From: Chimaeribacter californicus
GTDB taxonomy: Bacteria > Pseudomonadota > Gammaproteobacteria > Enterobacterales > Enterobacteriaceae
DNA length: 64,000 bases
Direction: 5' to 3'
NCBI RefSeq assembly: GCF_002858675.1
Contig: NZ_PJZF01000021.1
Coordinates: 1-64,000, forward strand
The first letter of the stretch is position 1. Every line of letters begins with the position of its first letter. Under the pieces are notes generated by a model. The model worked only from the letters and a program-made list of their open reading frames with translations. It was not told the origin of the DNA and did not search any database. Of the stretch, positions 1 to 12,168 are shown piece by piece. Made by a program: the position numbers and the translations under genes.

Positions 1-891
<891 letters not shown>

Positions 892-921
892 GCGGCGTTC
901 TTTACCGCGTACTCATCCGAT

Positions 922-946
922 AAGGGGCCTTTGCGGCCCCTTTTTT
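922..946 (+). terminator. Rho-independent terminator of gltD
   Basis: An 8-bp stem, AAGGGGCC (922-929) with GGCCCCTT (935-942), a TTTGC loop, and a run of T to 946. It lies 31 bases after the gltD stop codon. Confidence 0.9.
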
Positions 947-969
947 ATTGCGCTCGTGTCAGCGCCATA

Positions 970-998
970 AAAAAAACCCCGCCGGAGCGGGGCTTTTT
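970..998 (-). terminator. Rho-independent terminator of sspAB
   Basis: A CCCCGC/GCGGGG stem (977-982 with 987-992) is flanked by A runs on the left and T runs on the right. Read on the minus strand it is a GC stem followed by eight T, 16 bases after the sspB stop. Confidence 0.85.
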
Positions 999-1013
999 GA
1001 GGCGTGTGCGTAG

Positions 1014-1505
1014 TTACTTCACGACCCGCAGGGCCGGGCGGCCGCCACGTGGCGGTTGCGGCGGCTCGTCATCCGAATCATTGCTGTTATCGGGACGGTC
1101 GCCGTCAATCACAGACATGGTCGGTTCAGGCGCGGCACCCTCTTCTCCAGGCGCTTCAAACATGCCTTCTTCTTCGTAGGCAGGTTCCGGCTCGAACATC
1201 GTACCGGCCCCGTTTTCACGGGCATAGATTGCCAGCACAGCGGCAATCGGGACATTCACCTGACGCGGCACACCCCCGAAGCGGGCATTAAAACGGACGT
1301 CGTCCGTGCCCAACTCCAGATTCCCTACCGCGCGCGGCGCAATGTTCAGCACGATTTGGCCATCACGGGCAAACTCCATCGGTACCATAACACCTGGGCG
1401 CGTGACATCCACTACCAGGTGCGGCGTCAGCTGGTTGTCGAGCAACCAGTCATAGAACGCACGCAACAGGTACGGACGACGCGGAGACATGTGCGACATC
1501 TCCAT
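1014..1505 (-). CDS. sspB: ClpXP protease specificity-enhancing factor SspB
   Basis: The 163-residue protein is close to E. coli SspB. SspB is the adaptor that binds ssrA-tagged, ribosome-rescued peptides and delivers them to ClpXP. Visible parts are the folded substrate-binding domain (about residues 1-110, with PRRPYLLRAFYDWLLDNQ near the start), a flexible acidic linker, and the conserved C-terminal tail ending in GGRPALRVVK that docks on the ClpX N-domain. The start at 1505 gives the same N-terminal length as E. coli. It lies 5 bases after the sspA stop, so the two genes are co-transcribed. Confidence 0.96.
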   Translation of the reverse strand: MEMSHMSPRRPYLLRAFYDWLLDNQLTPHLVVDVTRPGVMVPMEFARDGQIVLNIAPRAVGNLELGTDDVRFNARFGGVPRQVNVPIAAVLAIYARENGAGTMFEPEPAYEEEGMFEAPGEEGAAPEPTMSVIDGDRPDNSNDSDDEPPQPPRGGRPALRVVK

Positions 1506-1510
1506 CTGAA

Positions 1511-2152
1511 TTAACCCCGAGTATGTAAACGCATTTCGCGTTCAGCTTCAGTCAGCGACGCCAGGAAGGCATCACGCTCAAAGACGCGGGTCATGTACCC
1601 TTTCAGCTCTTTGGAGCCCGCGCCGGTAAGTTCAATACCCAGTTGCGGCAAACGCCACAGCAGCGGTGCCAGGTAGCAATCCACCAGGCTGAATTCGTCA
1701 CTTAAGAAGAAAGGTTTTAACGTAAAGACGGGCGCGATTTCAATCAGTGCTTCACGCAGCTGTTTACGGGCTGCTTCTGCTTCCTGGCCGCTGCTCTGTT
1801 CGATTTTGTACATCAGCGAATACCAGTCTTTTTCAATGCGGCGCATCCACAGGCGGCTTTCACCACGCGCCACCGGGTAAACCGGCATCAGCGGCGGATG
1901 CGGGAAACGCTCATCCAGGTATTCCATGATAATGCGGGATTCATACAGCGTCAGTTCACGATCAACCAGAGTTGGGACAGATTGATAAGGGTTGAGGTCA
2001 ATCAGATCCTGCGGCAGATTTCCCATATCTACCTGCTCGATCTCGACACTGACACCTTTTTCCGCCAGTACGATACGTACTTGATGGCTAAAGATGTCGG
2101 TCGGGCCAGAGAACAGCGTCATTACCGAACGTTTGTTGGCAGCGACAGCCAT
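1511..2152 (-). CDS. sspA: Stringent starvation protein A
   Basis: The 213-residue protein has a glutathione-S-transferase fold and binds RNA polymerase. It is required for phage P1 late transcription, stationary-phase acid tolerance and lowering of H-NS in E. coli. The thioredoxin-like half (about residues 10-88) and the helical half (about 95-205) are both present. The start MAVAANKRSV at 2152 is chosen over an in-frame start four codons upstream: it has a GGAGG ribosome-binding site at 2158-2162 and matches the E. coli N-terminus. It is first in the sspA-sspB operon. Confidence 0.96.
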   Translation of the reverse strand: MAVAANKRSVMTLFSGPTDIFSHQVRIVLAEKGVSVEIEQVDMGNLPQDLIDLNPYQSVPTLVDRELTLYESRIIMEYLDERFPHPPLMPVYPVARGESRLWMRRIEKDWYSLMYKIEQSSGQEAEAARKQLREALIEIAPVFTLKPFFLSDEFSLVDCYLAPLLWRLPQLGIELTGAGSKELKGYMTRVFERDAFLASLTEAEREMRLHTRG

Positions 2153-2162
2153 GTAAACCTCC

Positions 2163-2424
2163 AAGTTTATCTAGAAAACAGTGCGAATAGCCAACGATCA
2201 GGCTGCTATCCTGAATCATGCATCGCCAGCCAGCAGCCTCGCAGACCAGCCTGAAGAACAGGCGATCCTCAGGGCAAAGAACCAACAAAACTGCTCGGCG
2301 CTCGGGCGCAAAAGTGTTGTTAGTTTACCAGATTTTGCCTGTTTTGTGGCGGGGCAACGGTGATTTCGGCGTGAATTGTATGTCAACCGGCAAATAAGGA
2401 TAGGAATGGCCGGTTTGCGGGCAT
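2163..2424. other. sspA upstream region
   Basis: This gene-free stretch lies between the sspA ribosome-binding site and the rpsI terminator. It must hold the minus-strand promoter(s) of sspAB. I do not see a confident -35/-10 pair, a repeat or an RNA gene in it. Confidence 0.4.
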
Positions 2425-2453
2425 AAAAAAACCCGGTGAGACACCGGGTTTTT
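2425..2453 (-). terminator. Rho-independent terminator of rplM-rpsI
   Basis: ACCCGGTG (2431-2438) pairs with CACCGGGT (2442-2449) around an AGA loop, with A runs and T runs outside. On the minus strand it lies about 35 bases after the rpsI stop. Confidence 0.92.
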
Positions 2454-2487
2454 GACGTTGTTTCTGCGCTGCGTAAGCAGCCAGAAA

Positions 2488-2883
<396 letters not shown>

Positions 2884-2895
2884 CTATAATCCCGA

Positions 2896-3345
<450 letters not shown>

Positions 3346-3494
3346 TTACACGTTGGCGAACACCCAAACGCTTAATTAACAGTGTTGGAGGTTCACACGA
3401 CCATCAAGTCCAGCAAACCTACCCCTTCGAATAGCCTATGCCGGCACTAATAAAGTTTCGGGAAAAAAACTTTGTTGTAACGTGGGGTCGCAAG

Positions 3495-3523
3495 ATTATA
3501 GAGAAGTCACCTGCAAAGATCGA
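3495..3523 (-). promoter_or_regulatory. Probable rplM promoter
   Basis: On the minus strand a perfect TATAAT (3495-3500) has a weak -35 (TCGATC, 3518-3523) 17 bases upstream. Transcription would start near 3488, giving a leader of about 165 nt before rplM. Confidence 0.55.
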
Positions 3524-3551
3524 CTGCTTTTTTGGCGTAAATGCATAAATT

Positions 3552-3573
3552 CTGCCCGCCGGCCGGCGGGCAG
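3552..3573. terminator. 22-bp perfect palindrome after zapE, possible terminator
   Basis: CTGCCCGCC, GGCC and GGCGGGCAG form an uninterrupted inverted repeat 15 bases after the zapE stop. On the minus strand it is followed by AATTTATG, only a modest U-rich tail. Termination of zapE transcription before the rplM promoter is the simplest reading. Confidence 0.5.
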
Positions 3574-3587
3574 AGCAACGGCCGCGA

Positions 3588-4703
3588 TCAGGGCAGATGC
3601 GGCAGGCGCAGATACTCTTCGCTCTGCATCTCCTGCAGGCGTGACAGGCAGCGCTGGTACTCAAATTTCAGCCGGTCGCCGCGGTAGATGTCATGCATCC
3701 CCGCCTCGGCCGACACCACCAGTTTCACATGACGCTCGTAGAACTCATCCACCAGCGCCAGGAAGCGGCGGGCGGCATTTTCGTTGTTGGCACCCATGAC
3801 CTGCACATTATGCACCAGCACCGTGTGGTAGAGCGTCGAGAGCGCGATGTAGTCGAGCTGGCTGCGCGCCTCTTCGCACAGGGTGTGGAAGTCGATCGCC
3901 ACCACGCCCTCAGCCTCCTTCAGCACCGGCAGCGGCCGGTGGTTAATCTCCAGCACCCGGCCCGGGTCACCCGGTTTGCCGGCCAGGCGGGCAAACATGC
4001 TGCCGAGCTGGTCGTCTGCCGCATGCCCCAGCGGCGAGAGCCAGAGGTTGGCCTGGGTCAGGGTACGCAGGCGGTAGTCGATCCCGGCATCAACGTTCAT
4101 TACCTGACAGTGGGCGTTGATAAGGTCGATGGCGGGCAGGAAGCGCTGGCGTTGCAGGCCGTTGCGGTAGAGCTGGTCCGGCGGGATGTTGGAGGTGGCG
4201 ATAAGCGTGATGCCGCGCGCAAACAGCGCCTGCAACAGGGTCGCCAGCAGCATGGCGTCCGTAATGTCAGAGACGAAAAACTCATCGAAACAGAGCACAT
4301 CGGTTTCAGCCTTGAAGCGGTCTGCCACCGTGTCCAGCGGGTTCTCCTGCCCCTGCAACTGCGTGAGCTGTTCATGCACCCGCAGCATAAAACGGTGGAA
4401 GTGCAGCCGCATTTTCCGCTCGCCCGGCAGGCTGTGGAAGAACATATCCATCAGCCAGGTTTTGCCGCGCCCCACGCCCCCCCACATGTACAGCCCCTGT
4501 ACCGGCTGCTGCGGGGCCGGTTTTTTCCCCATCAACCGGGCAAACAAACCACCGGATGCGCGGGGTGCCTCTGTTTTTTGCGCAATCAGCGCATGGTAGA
4601 TGGCATCAAGTTGCGTGACGGCCTGACGCTGCACGTCATCCGGTTGATAATCCCCGGCGTCCAGCGCCTGGTGATAGCGTGCAAGGGGCGTAATGGATTG
4701 CAT
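3588..4703 (-). CDS. zapE: Cell division protein ZapE (AFG1-type ATPase)
   Basis: The 371-residue P-loop ATPase of the AFG1 family was formerly called YhcM. Walker A is GGVGRGKT (residues 75-82) and Walker B is CFDEFF (about 137-142). An arginine-containing segment GITLIATSN (about residues 170-180) follows as sensor 1. E. coli ZapE associates with the Z-ring during constriction and destabilises FtsZ polymers when ATP is present. The gene is divergent from zapG, the usual arrangement. Confidence 0.93.
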   Translation of the reverse strand: MQSITPLARYHQALDAGDYQPDDVQRQAVTQLDAIYHALIAQKTEAPRASGGLFARLMGKKPAPQQPVQGLYMWGGVGRGKTWLMDMFFHSLPGERKMRLHFHRFMLRVHEQLTQLQGQENPLDTVADRFKAETDVLCFDEFFVSDITDAMLLATLLQALFARGITLIATSNIPPDQLYRNGLQRQRFLPAIDLINAHCQVMNVDAGIDYRLRTLTQANLWLSPLGHAADDQLGSMFARLAGKPGDPGRVLEINHRPLPVLKEAEGVVAIDFHTLCEEARSQLDYIALSTLYHTVLVHNVQVMGANNENAARRFLALVDEFYERHVKLVVSAEAGMHDIYRGDRLKFEYQRCLSRLQEMQSEEYLRLPHLP

Positions 4704-4939
4704 GTTTTTCGACGTTCCGTGAGAAAAAAGTTATGGGTGTTTCACCGCGCTTCGGAGCCTGATCCCCCCGATTTCGCTGCAATTGCCTGCTGTGCCGGTC
4801 ATGAAAAATCCGTCTTCCCTCAGGTTCAGACCCGTCAGGATTCCACTGAGACAAGGTTAACGGTTATAGTGAGTATTATTAAGTGAAAAAGTTAAGTGAA
4901 AAAGCCCTACTGGACAACGAGAGTAACATAGGAGTCATT

Positions 4940-5341
4940 ATGACCTGGGAGTATGCACTTATTGGTTTGGTCGCCGGCCTGATTATCGGCGCGCTGGCGA
5001 TGCGTTTCGGCAACCGTAAATTGCGGCAGCAACAGGTACTGCAAACCGAACTGGAAAAAAGTAAAACCGAGCTGGAAGAGTACCGCCAGGAGCTGGTCAG
5101 CCACTTCGCACGCAGTGCGGAACTGCTGGATAACATGGCGACAGACTATCGCCAGCTTTATCAGCACATGGCGAAAAGCTCCAACAACCTGCTGCCGGAC
5201 ATGCCGACGCAGGACAACCCGTTCCGTTACCGCCTGACGGAAGCCGAGGCGGATAACGACCAGGCACCGGTAGAGATGCCGCGCGACTACTCCGACAGCG
5301 CCTCCGGCCTGTTGCGGGGTGACCGCCCGCGCCGTAACTGA
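4940..5341 (+). CDS. zapG: Z-ring associated protein ZapG (YhcB, DUF1043)
   Basis: The 133-residue protein has an N-terminal membrane helix (WEYALIGLVAGLIIGALAM, residues 3-21), then a predicted coiled coil (about residues 25-75), then a disordered, acidic and proline-rich tail. The ATG at 4940 has GGAG at 4931-4934 and matches the E. coli N-terminus; an in-frame extension of 19 codons upstream is not expected to be used. YhcB/ZapG links the divisome with envelope synthesis in E. coli. It is divergent from zapE. Confidence 0.9.
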   Translation: MTWEYALIGLVAGLIIGALAMRFGNRKLRQQQVLQTELEKSKTELEEYRQELVSHFARSAELLDNMATDYRQLYQHMAKSSNNLLPDMPTQDNPFRYRLTEAEADNDQAPVEMPRDYSDSASGLLRGDRPRRN

Positions 5342-5553
5342 TTCTCTGCACGCCGGCAGCCCCCTGCTGCCGGCCCTCCCTTCCCTCACGACCCGTCAAT
5401 TTCGCACGTCAGACATGACAACCGAAAATCAGTCCCTTATTGTTAAAAGATACCCTGTTGATTGCACAAATATGTCACCACTGAGACATCATCGCGTAAC
5501 AGGTGATTTTCTTTCTTAGCGTTTTTTGCCGCAGGTTGCGGGAGAGCCCACCG

Positions 5554-6918
5554 ATGAAGATAAAATTATTATCCACTGCCCTGAGCCTCGCCATTGCCCT
5601 TGGCCTGTCCATGCCGCAGGCGGGTGCGTCTGCGCTGCCGGTCGCCGTAGACGGGCAGCCGCTGCCAAGCCTGGCCCCGATGCTGGCGAAAGTGTTACCG
5701 GCCGTGGTCAGCGTGCATGTGTATGGCACGCAGGTTGAACATCAGCGCCTGCCGGAAGAGTACAAATATTTCTTTGGCCCGAACGGCCCCTCAGACAATG
5801 AAAGCGTTACCCCGTTTGAAGGCCTGGGCTCCGGCGTGATTATCGACGCGGCCAAAGGCTATGTGCTGACCAATAACCATGTGGTCAACGATGCTGAAAA
5901 GATCCAGGTGCAGCTGAACGATGGGCGCGAATATGACGCCAGACTGCTTGGCAAAGATGAGCAGACCGATATCGCCCTGCTGCAACTGAACAACCCGAAA
6001 AACCTGACCGCTATCCGGATGGCGGACTCCGATCAGCTGCGGGTCGGGGATTTTGCCATCGCGGTCGGCAACCCCTTCGGCCTCGGCCAGACAGCCACCT
6101 CGGGCATCATCTCTGCATTGGGGCGCAGCGGCCTGAACCTCGAGGGGCTGGAAAACTTCATCCAGACGGACGCCTCAATTAACCGCGGCAACTCCGGCGG
6201 GGCGCTGATTAACCTGAACGGTGAGCTGATCGGCATCAACACCGCGATTCTGGCCCCAGGCGGCGGCAGCATCGGCATCGGTTTCGCCATTCCCAGCAAC
6301 ATGGCGCAGAACCTCAGTAAGCAGTTGATTGAGTTCGGGGAAGTGAAGCGCGGCATGATCGGCATCAAAGGCAGCGAGATGAACGCCGATATGGCCAAAG
6401 CCTTTAAGCTGGATGCCCAGCGCGGTGCCTTTGTTAACGAGGTGCTGCCGGACTCCGCCGCCGCCAAAGCCGGCATCAAGGCGGGCGATGTGCTGGTCTC
6501 CCTGGATGGCCGGGCCATCGAGAGCTTCGCTGAATTGCGCGCCAAAGTGGGCACCACCGGGCCGGGCAAAACCGTGAAAATTGGGCTGTTGCGTGCCGGC
6601 AAAGCGATGGAAGTCAACGTGACGCTGCAAACCAGCACTGAAATCGCGTCTGCCCTGCCGCTCTCCCCGGCCCTGCAAGGTGCGGCGATGAGCGATGGCG
6701 CGACCGAGGCCGGTGACAAAGGCATCGCGCTGGTGAGCGTGGAACCCGCTTCGCCCGCCGCGGCTATCGGCCTGCAAAAGGGTGATGTGATCATCGGGGT
6801 TAACCGTGAGCGCACCCGTAACCTGACGGAACTGCGCAAAGTGCTGGATGCCAAACCGCAGCTGGTCGCGTTGAACGTGGTACGCGGCACTGACAATATC
6901 TATTTGTTGTTGCGTTAA
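5554..6918 (+). CDS. degQ: Periplasmic serine endoprotease DegQ
   Basis: The 454-residue HtrA-family protease has a cleavable signal peptide (about residues 1-27, ending AGASA). The trypsin-like domain carries the triad His109 (TNNHVVND), Asp139 (QTDIALL) and Ser214 (RGNSGGAL), followed by PDZ1 (about 255-350) and PDZ2 (about 385-454). DegQ degrades misfolded periplasmic proteins and forms large cages in E. coli. The start at 5554 follows GGGAGAG and gives E. coli length; an open frame from 5503 is not used. It is followed by degS, as in E. coli. Confidence 0.95.
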   Translation: MKIKLLSTALSLAIALGLSMPQAGASALPVAVDGQPLPSLAPMLAKVLPAVVSVHVYGTQVEHQRLPEEYKYFFGPNGPSDNESVTPFEGLGSGVIIDAAKGYVLTNNHVVNDAEKIQVQLNDGREYDARLLGKDEQTDIALLQLNNPKNLTAIRMADSDQLRVGDFAIAVGNPFGLGQTATSGIISALGRSGLNLEGLENFIQTDASINRGNSGGALINLNGELIGINTAILAPGGGSIGIGFAIPSNMAQNLSKQLIEFGEVKRGMIGIKGSEMNADMAKAFKLDAQRGAFVNEVLPDSAAAKAGIKAGDVLVSLDGRAIESFAELRAKVGTTGPGKTVKIGLLRAGKAMEVNVTLQTSTEIASALPLSPALQGAAMSDGATEAGDKGIALVSVEPASPAAAIGLQKGDVIIGVNRERTRNLTELRKVLDAKPQLVALNVVRGTDNIYLLLR

Positions 6919-6932
6919 TTTCCGTTAAAAGT

Positions 6933-6955
6933 GGGCACGGCGCGCTGCCGTGCCC
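6933..6955 (+). terminator. Hairpin between degQ and degS
   Basis: GGGCACGGC (6933-6941) pairs perfectly with GCCGTGCCC (6947-6955) around GCGCT. No T run follows, so it is more likely an mRNA-stabilising or attenuating hairpin than a full intrinsic terminator. Confidence 0.45.
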
Positions 6956-7008
6956 TAAAACTTCATGCTATCCTCGCCCCCATTCTCTCCCCCTGATGAC
7001 CTGAGCCG

Positions 7009-8076
7009 ATGCTTGCTAAGTTACTGCGTTCCATTGTTCTGGGCTTAATTGTCGCCGGTATTTTGCTGTTCGCTTTGCCGACCTTGCGGCTGCCCATGGC
7101 TGAATCTTTGTTTCCGGCGCAATTCAGCGGCGATGATGAGCAGCCCCTCAGTTATAACAAAGGGGTGCGCCACGCTGCCCCGGCGGTGGTCAACGTCTAT
7201 AACCGCAGTATGGGCACCTCGTCCCATAATGAGCTGGAGATCCGTACCCTCGGCTCCGGCGTCATCATGAATGACAAAGGTTATATCCTGACCAACAAGC
7301 ATGTGATCAATGATGCTGAGCAGATCATTGTGGCGTTGCAGGATGGCCGGGTGTTTGAGGCGCTGCTGGTAGGGTCTGACAGCCTGACCGATCTGGCGGT
7401 GCTGAAAATTGACGCCGCCGCCCTGCCGTCCATCCCGATCAATACCCATCGCGTCCCGCGCGTCGGGGATGTGGTGATGGCGATCGGCAACCCCTACAAC
7501 CTCGGCCAGACGATTACCCAGGGCATCATCAGCGCCACCGGGCGCATCGGCCTCAGCCCGTCGGGGCGGCAGAACTTCCTGCAAACTGACGCCTCCATCA
7601 ACCGCGGCAACTCCGGCGGCGCACTGGTGAATACGCTGGGTGAGCTGGTCGGCATCAACACCCTCTCTTTCGACAAAAGCAACGACGGCGAAACGCCGGA
7701 AGGCATCGGGTTTGCCATCCCGACCGCGCTGGCGACCAAAGTCATGGAGAAACTGATCCGCGACGGCCGCGTGATCCGGGGTTATATCGGCATCGGCGGC
7801 CGGGAAATCAGCCCGATGCACACGCCGAACAGCGGCCTGGATCGCATCCAGGGCATTGTGGTGAATGAAGTGACGCCGGGCGGCCCGGCTACCAAAGCGG
7901 GGATGCAGGTGAATGACGTGATTGTGAGCCTGAACCACAAACCGGCCCTCTCCGCGATTGAAACCATGGATCAGGTGGCGGAAATCCGCCCCGGCTCGGT
8001 GATCCCGGTGGAGATTATGCGCAACGGCAACAAACAGACGCTCCAGGTCACGATTCAGGAGTATCCGGCCCAGTAA
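7009..8076 (+). CDS. degS: Membrane-anchored site-1 protease DegS
   Basis: The 355-residue HtrA-family protease has an uncleaved N-terminal membrane anchor (about residues 5-27). The protease domain has His98, Asp128 and Ser202 (RGNSGGAL), and a single PDZ domain (about 255-350) follows. In E. coli the PDZ domain senses outer-membrane porin C-termini and triggers cleavage of the anti-sigma factor RseA, which starts the sigma-E response. The lack of a second PDZ and the membrane anchor separate it from DegQ. It sits 90 bases downstream of degQ. Confidence 0.95.
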   Translation: MLAKLLRSIVLGLIVAGILLFALPTLRLPMAESLFPAQFSGDDEQPLSYNKGVRHAAPAVVNVYNRSMGTSSHNELEIRTLGSGVIMNDKGYILTNKHVINDAEQIIVALQDGRVFEALLVGSDSLTDLAVLKIDAAALPSIPINTHRVPRVGDVVMAIGNPYNLGQTITQGIISATGRIGLSPSGRQNFLQTDASINRGNSGGALVNTLGELVGINTLSFDKSNDGETPEGIGFAIPTALATKVMEKLIRDGRVIRGYIGIGGREISPMHTPNSGLDRIQGIVVNEVTPGGPATKAGMQVNDVIVSLNHKPALSAIETMDQVAEIRPGSVIPVEIMRNGNKQTLQVTIQEYPAQ

Positions 8077-8091
8077 GCGATGCGGCGCCAT

Positions 8092-8130
8092 AAAAAAAGC
8101 CGGCCAGGTTTCCCTGTGCCGGCTTTTTTG
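8092..8130. terminator. Bidirectional terminator between degS and murA
   Basis: AAAAAAGCCGGC (8093-8104) pairs with GCCGGCTTTTTT (8118-8129). The genes are convergent, and A and T runs on both sides allow termination in both directions. Confidence 0.92.
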
Positions 8131-8148
8131 TTGCCGTCTGGCGGAGGC

Positions 8149-9432
<1,284 letters not shown>

Positions 9433-9481
9433 TTAACTTTATAAGGATCGCAAAGGGCGGAACGGGCGCGGGCGTCCGGCG

Positions 9482-9736
9482 TCAGAAGCCGTTCAGCAGG
9501 CGGTCGCGCTTCCACTCTTCCGGCGTAAAGGCTTTGATTGACAGGGCATGGATGCGATTGTCGGCGATGTACTCCATCAGCGGGGCGTACACGGTCTGCT
9601 GCTTTTTCACACGGCTCATGCCGGCGAACTGCTCACCCACCACGATCACCTGGAAATGGCTGCCGTCACCGGTGACATGGGCTTCCTGCAGCGCCAGTGC
9701 CTGCATCAGAACATCTTTGATTTCTTGAGTATCCAT
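9482..9736 (-). CDS. ibaG: BolA-family acid-stress protein IbaG
   Basis: The 84-residue BolA-fold protein was formerly YrbA. The conserved [20 protein letters not shown] segment and the C-terminal [13 protein letters not shown] segment are typical. E. coli IbaG pairs with monothiol glutaredoxin Grx4 through a bridging 2Fe-2S cluster and is linked to acid resistance. It sits between the mla operon and murA. Confidence 0.93.
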   Translation of the reverse strand: MDTQEIKDVLMQALALQEAHVTGDGSHFQVIVVGEQFAGMSRVKKQQTVYAPLMEYIADNRIHALSIKAFTPEEWKRDRLLNGF

Positions 9737-9811
9737 AGGAGTCGATTCTGTCTAAAAGGGGATCATATCAGCCGACCATCTTAGTTGAATCCGGCGTACT
9801 CTTAAACAAAG

Positions 9812-9850
9812 AAAAAGCCCCTGCAAAGGCTTTCTTACAGGGGCTTTGGG
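9812..9850 (-). terminator. Terminator of the mlaFEDCB operon
   Basis: AAAGCCCCTG (9814-9823) pairs with CAGGGGCTTT (9838-9847). On the minus strand the stem is followed by a run of T, 36 bases after the mlaB stop. Confidence 0.85.
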
Positions 9851-9883
9851 GGTATTCCACTGTAAACCAGCAGAAAATGGCGG

Positions 9884-10195
9884 CTAAGTCGCCGCATTCA
9901 CAGGGATTATCTCATCCAGATTGTAAAGCGTAATCAACGTTTCCAGCCGGTCGGTAATGCCGGTCAGCGTCAGCGGCGCACCGCGTTTTTCCGCTTCATC
10001 GCGCAGATGCACCAGCATCGCCAGGCCGGTGGAATCCACCCGGCCCAGTTGCGAGAGGTCAAGCACCCGCTTACCGGCCAGCAGCGTGTGGCGCTGCTGC
10101 CATAACGGCAGCAGCGTTTCGCGGTCAAGATCCCCTTTCAGCACCAGCGTCTGCGGCAGGGTCTCCCACTGCAACGGTGAGGTGTCGCCCATCAT
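9884..10195 (-). CDS. mlaB: Mla complex STAS-domain subunit MlaB
   Basis: The STAS-domain protein is 103 residues if the first of two adjacent ATG codons is used. The family motif [16 protein letters not shown] (about residues 45-60) carries the conserved DST. MlaB binds the MlaF ATPase and is needed for assembly and activity of MlaFEDB. The ATG overlaps the mlaC stop codon by a few bases, so translation is coupled. It is the last gene of the operon. Confidence 0.93.
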   Translation of the reverse strand: MMGDTSPLQWETLPQTLVLKGDLDRETLLPLWQQRHTLLAGKRVLDLSQLGRVDSTGLAMLVHLRDEAEKRGAPLTLTGITDRLETLITLYNLDEIIPVNAAT

Positions 10196-10821
10196 TTCTG
10201 CTGGTCGAGGGTGATCGGCTGGGCGGCCGCACTTTTCAGGCGGGCGGTCAGGCCGTCAACGCCCTGCTGGCGCAGGATGTCTGCCCACTCATTCTGCTTG
10301 GTGGTGATCATGCTCACCCCTTCGGCGATCATGTCATACGCCTGCCAGTTGCCGGTTTTGCTGTTTTTACGCCATTGGAAATCAAGGCGTACCGGTGGGC
10401 GGCCGCCATTGTCCACGATGGTCACGCGGATGGCGATGATGTTCGCATCCCCCAGCGGCTGGTCCGGGGCGATCTGGTAGGTCTGGCCATGGTAGAGCGC
10501 CAGCGCCTGGCCATACGCCTGTGCCAGGTAGTCTTCAAACGCCTTGAAATAGGCCTCGCGCTGCGCCGGGGTCGCGTCTTTGTAGTAGCGGCCCAGCACC
10601 AGCGCACCGGCATATTTCACCTGCACGTAGGGCAACAGCTCCTGGCGCACAACTTCACGCAGGTAGTTCGGATCCTGCTTGATTTTCGGCTGCTCGTTTT
10701 TCAGGCGGGTGAAGGTTTTCTGCGCCGCCTCTTCCATGACCCGGTACGGGTTGGTCTGATCTACCGCGTTTGCCAGCGGGGCCACCACCAGTAACGCCAC
10801 CATCAATAAACGTTTAAACAT
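10192..10821 (-). CDS. mlaC: Periplasmic phospholipid shuttle MlaC
   Basis: The 209-residue protein has a signal peptide ([19 protein letters not shown], residues 1-19). The MlaC/Ttg2D fold carries one phospholipid between the outer-membrane MlaA-porin complex and the inner-membrane MlaFEDB complex. The conserved [19 protein letters not shown] segment is present. It lies 12 bases after mlaD. Confidence 0.95.
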   Translation of the reverse strand: MFKRLLMVALLVVAPLANAVDQTNPYRVMEEAAQKTFTRLKNEQPKIKQDPNYLREVVRQELLPYVQVKYAGALVLGRYYKDATPAQREAYFKAFEDYLAQAYGQALALYHGQTYQIAPDQPLGDANIIAIRVTIVDNGGRPPVRLDFQWRKNSKTGNWQAYDMIAEGVSMITTKQNEWADILRQQGVDGLTARLKSAAAQPITLDQQK

Positions 10822-10833
10822 GCAGGTTTCCTC

Positions 10834-11367
10834 TTAATTGCTGGGCGCAGCAGGCGCAGCAGCCGGAGCCGCTGCCTCCGCACCCGGTTTGGCGGCGTCA
10901 TTGCCACCGCTTTTGTACAGGAACTGGCCGATCAGGTCTTCCAGCACCATGGCAGATTTCGTGTCCTGGATTGTGCCGCCCTCTTTCAGGATAGCAGTGC
11001 CCATGTCCGGGTCTTCAAACCCGACGTTGAGCGCCAGATACTGCTCCCCCAGTAGGCCGGAGGTGCGGATCGCCAGCGAGCTGGTGTCCGGGATCTGGTT
11101 ATAGGTTTCGTCGATGTCCATCGCCACACGCGGCGAATAGCCTTTGTCGAGGGTGATGTCTGCCACCCGGCCGACCACCACGCCGCCGATTTTCACCGGC
11201 GAGCTGGCCTTCAGCCCGCCGATGTTGTCAAAGGTGGCGTAGATCCGGTACGTCGGCGTAGTACGCATCGACGTAATGTTTGCCACTTTCAGGCAGAGGA
11301 ATAAGATCGCGCCCAGCGCAATCAGCATGAATACCCCAACCCAGATTTCACTCTTTTTCGTTTGCAT
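10834..11367 (-). CDS. mlaD: MCE-domain lipid transport subunit MlaD
   Basis: The 177-residue protein has one N-terminal membrane helix (about residues 8-30), an MCE domain (about 38-118, with FDNIGGLKASSPVKIGGVVVG) and an Ala/Pro-rich C-terminus. MlaD forms the hexameric periplasmic ring on MlaE through which phospholipids pass. It has a 2-base gap from mlaE and a 12-base gap to mlaC. Confidence 0.96.
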   Translation of the reverse strand: MQTKKSEIWVGVFMLIALGAILFLCLKVANITSMRTTPTYRIYATFDNIGGLKASSPVKIGGVVVGRVADITLDKGYSPRVAMDIDETYNQIPDTSSLAIRTSGLLGEQYLALNVGFEDPDMGTAILKEGGTIQDTKSAMVLEDLIGQFLYKSGGNDAAKPGAEAAAPAAAPAAPSN

Positions 11368-11369
11368 TA

Positions 11370-12152
11370 TCAGTTCCCAAACATCAGTGCCGTCAGCACA
11401 AAATCCAATCCCAGCACCGCCAATGACGAGTGCACCACGGTACGGGTCGTTGCCCGGCTGATCCCTTGTGAGGTCGGTACCGCATCGTACCCGTTGAACA
11501 GCGCAATCCAGGTCACGGTAATGGCGAAGACCAGGCTTTTAATCAGGCAGTTAACCAGATCCTGCCGCCAGTCAACGGCGTTTTGCATCGCTGACCAGAA
11601 GAAGCCGCTGTCGATGCCTTTCCAGTCCACGCCCACCAGCGAGCCGCCCCAGATGCCGACCGCGACGAAAATCGCCGTCAGCAGCGGCATGCTGATAAGC
11701 CCCGCCCAGAAGCGCGGTGCCACTACCCGCCGCAGCGGGTCGATCGCCATCATCTCCATGCTGGAGAGCTGCTCGGTGGCCTTCATCAGGCCGATTTCCG
11801 CCGTCAGGGCAGATCCGGCACGCCCGGCGAACAGCAAGGCGGTCACTACCGGCCCCAGCTCACGCAGCAGCGACAACGCCACCATCATGCCTAAGCTGCT
11901 TTCGGCGCTGTAAGTAGTGAGGATCAGGTACCCCTGCAACCCCAGCACCATGCCGATAAACAGCCCCGACACCGCAATGATCAGCAGCGACATCACGCCG
12001 ACGCTGTAAAGCTGTTTCACCAGCAGCGGCCCATGTTTGCGCGGCTGGGGTACCCCCGCCAGCGCCCCGAACATCATCAGCCCGGCGCGCCCAAAGGAAA
12101 GGCACAACGAAATTCCATGGCGTCCTAATGACGCCAGCGCACGAATAAACAT
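11370..12152 (-). CDS. mlaE: Phospholipid ABC transporter permease MlaE
   Basis: The 260-residue integral membrane protein of the MlaE/TTG2B permease family shows five to six hydrophobic segments. The coupling segment contains [19 protein letters not shown] (about residues 96-115). It forms the dimeric membrane core of MlaFEDB. Confidence 0.96.
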   Translation of the reverse strand: MFIRALASLGRHGISLCLSFGRAGLMMFGALAGVPQPRKHGPLLVKQLYSVGVMSLLIIAVSGLFIGMVLGLQGYLILTTYSAESSLGMMVALSLLRELGPVVTALLFAGRAGSALTAEIGLMKATEQLSSMEMMAIDPLRRVVAPRFWAGLISMPLLTAIFVAVGIWGGSLVGVDWKGIDSGFFWSAMQNAVDWRQDLVNCLIKSLVFAITVTWIALFNGYDAVPTSQGISRATTRTVVHSSLAVLGLDFVLTALMFGN

Positions 12153-12168
12153 CAGTGTATTGACTCCC

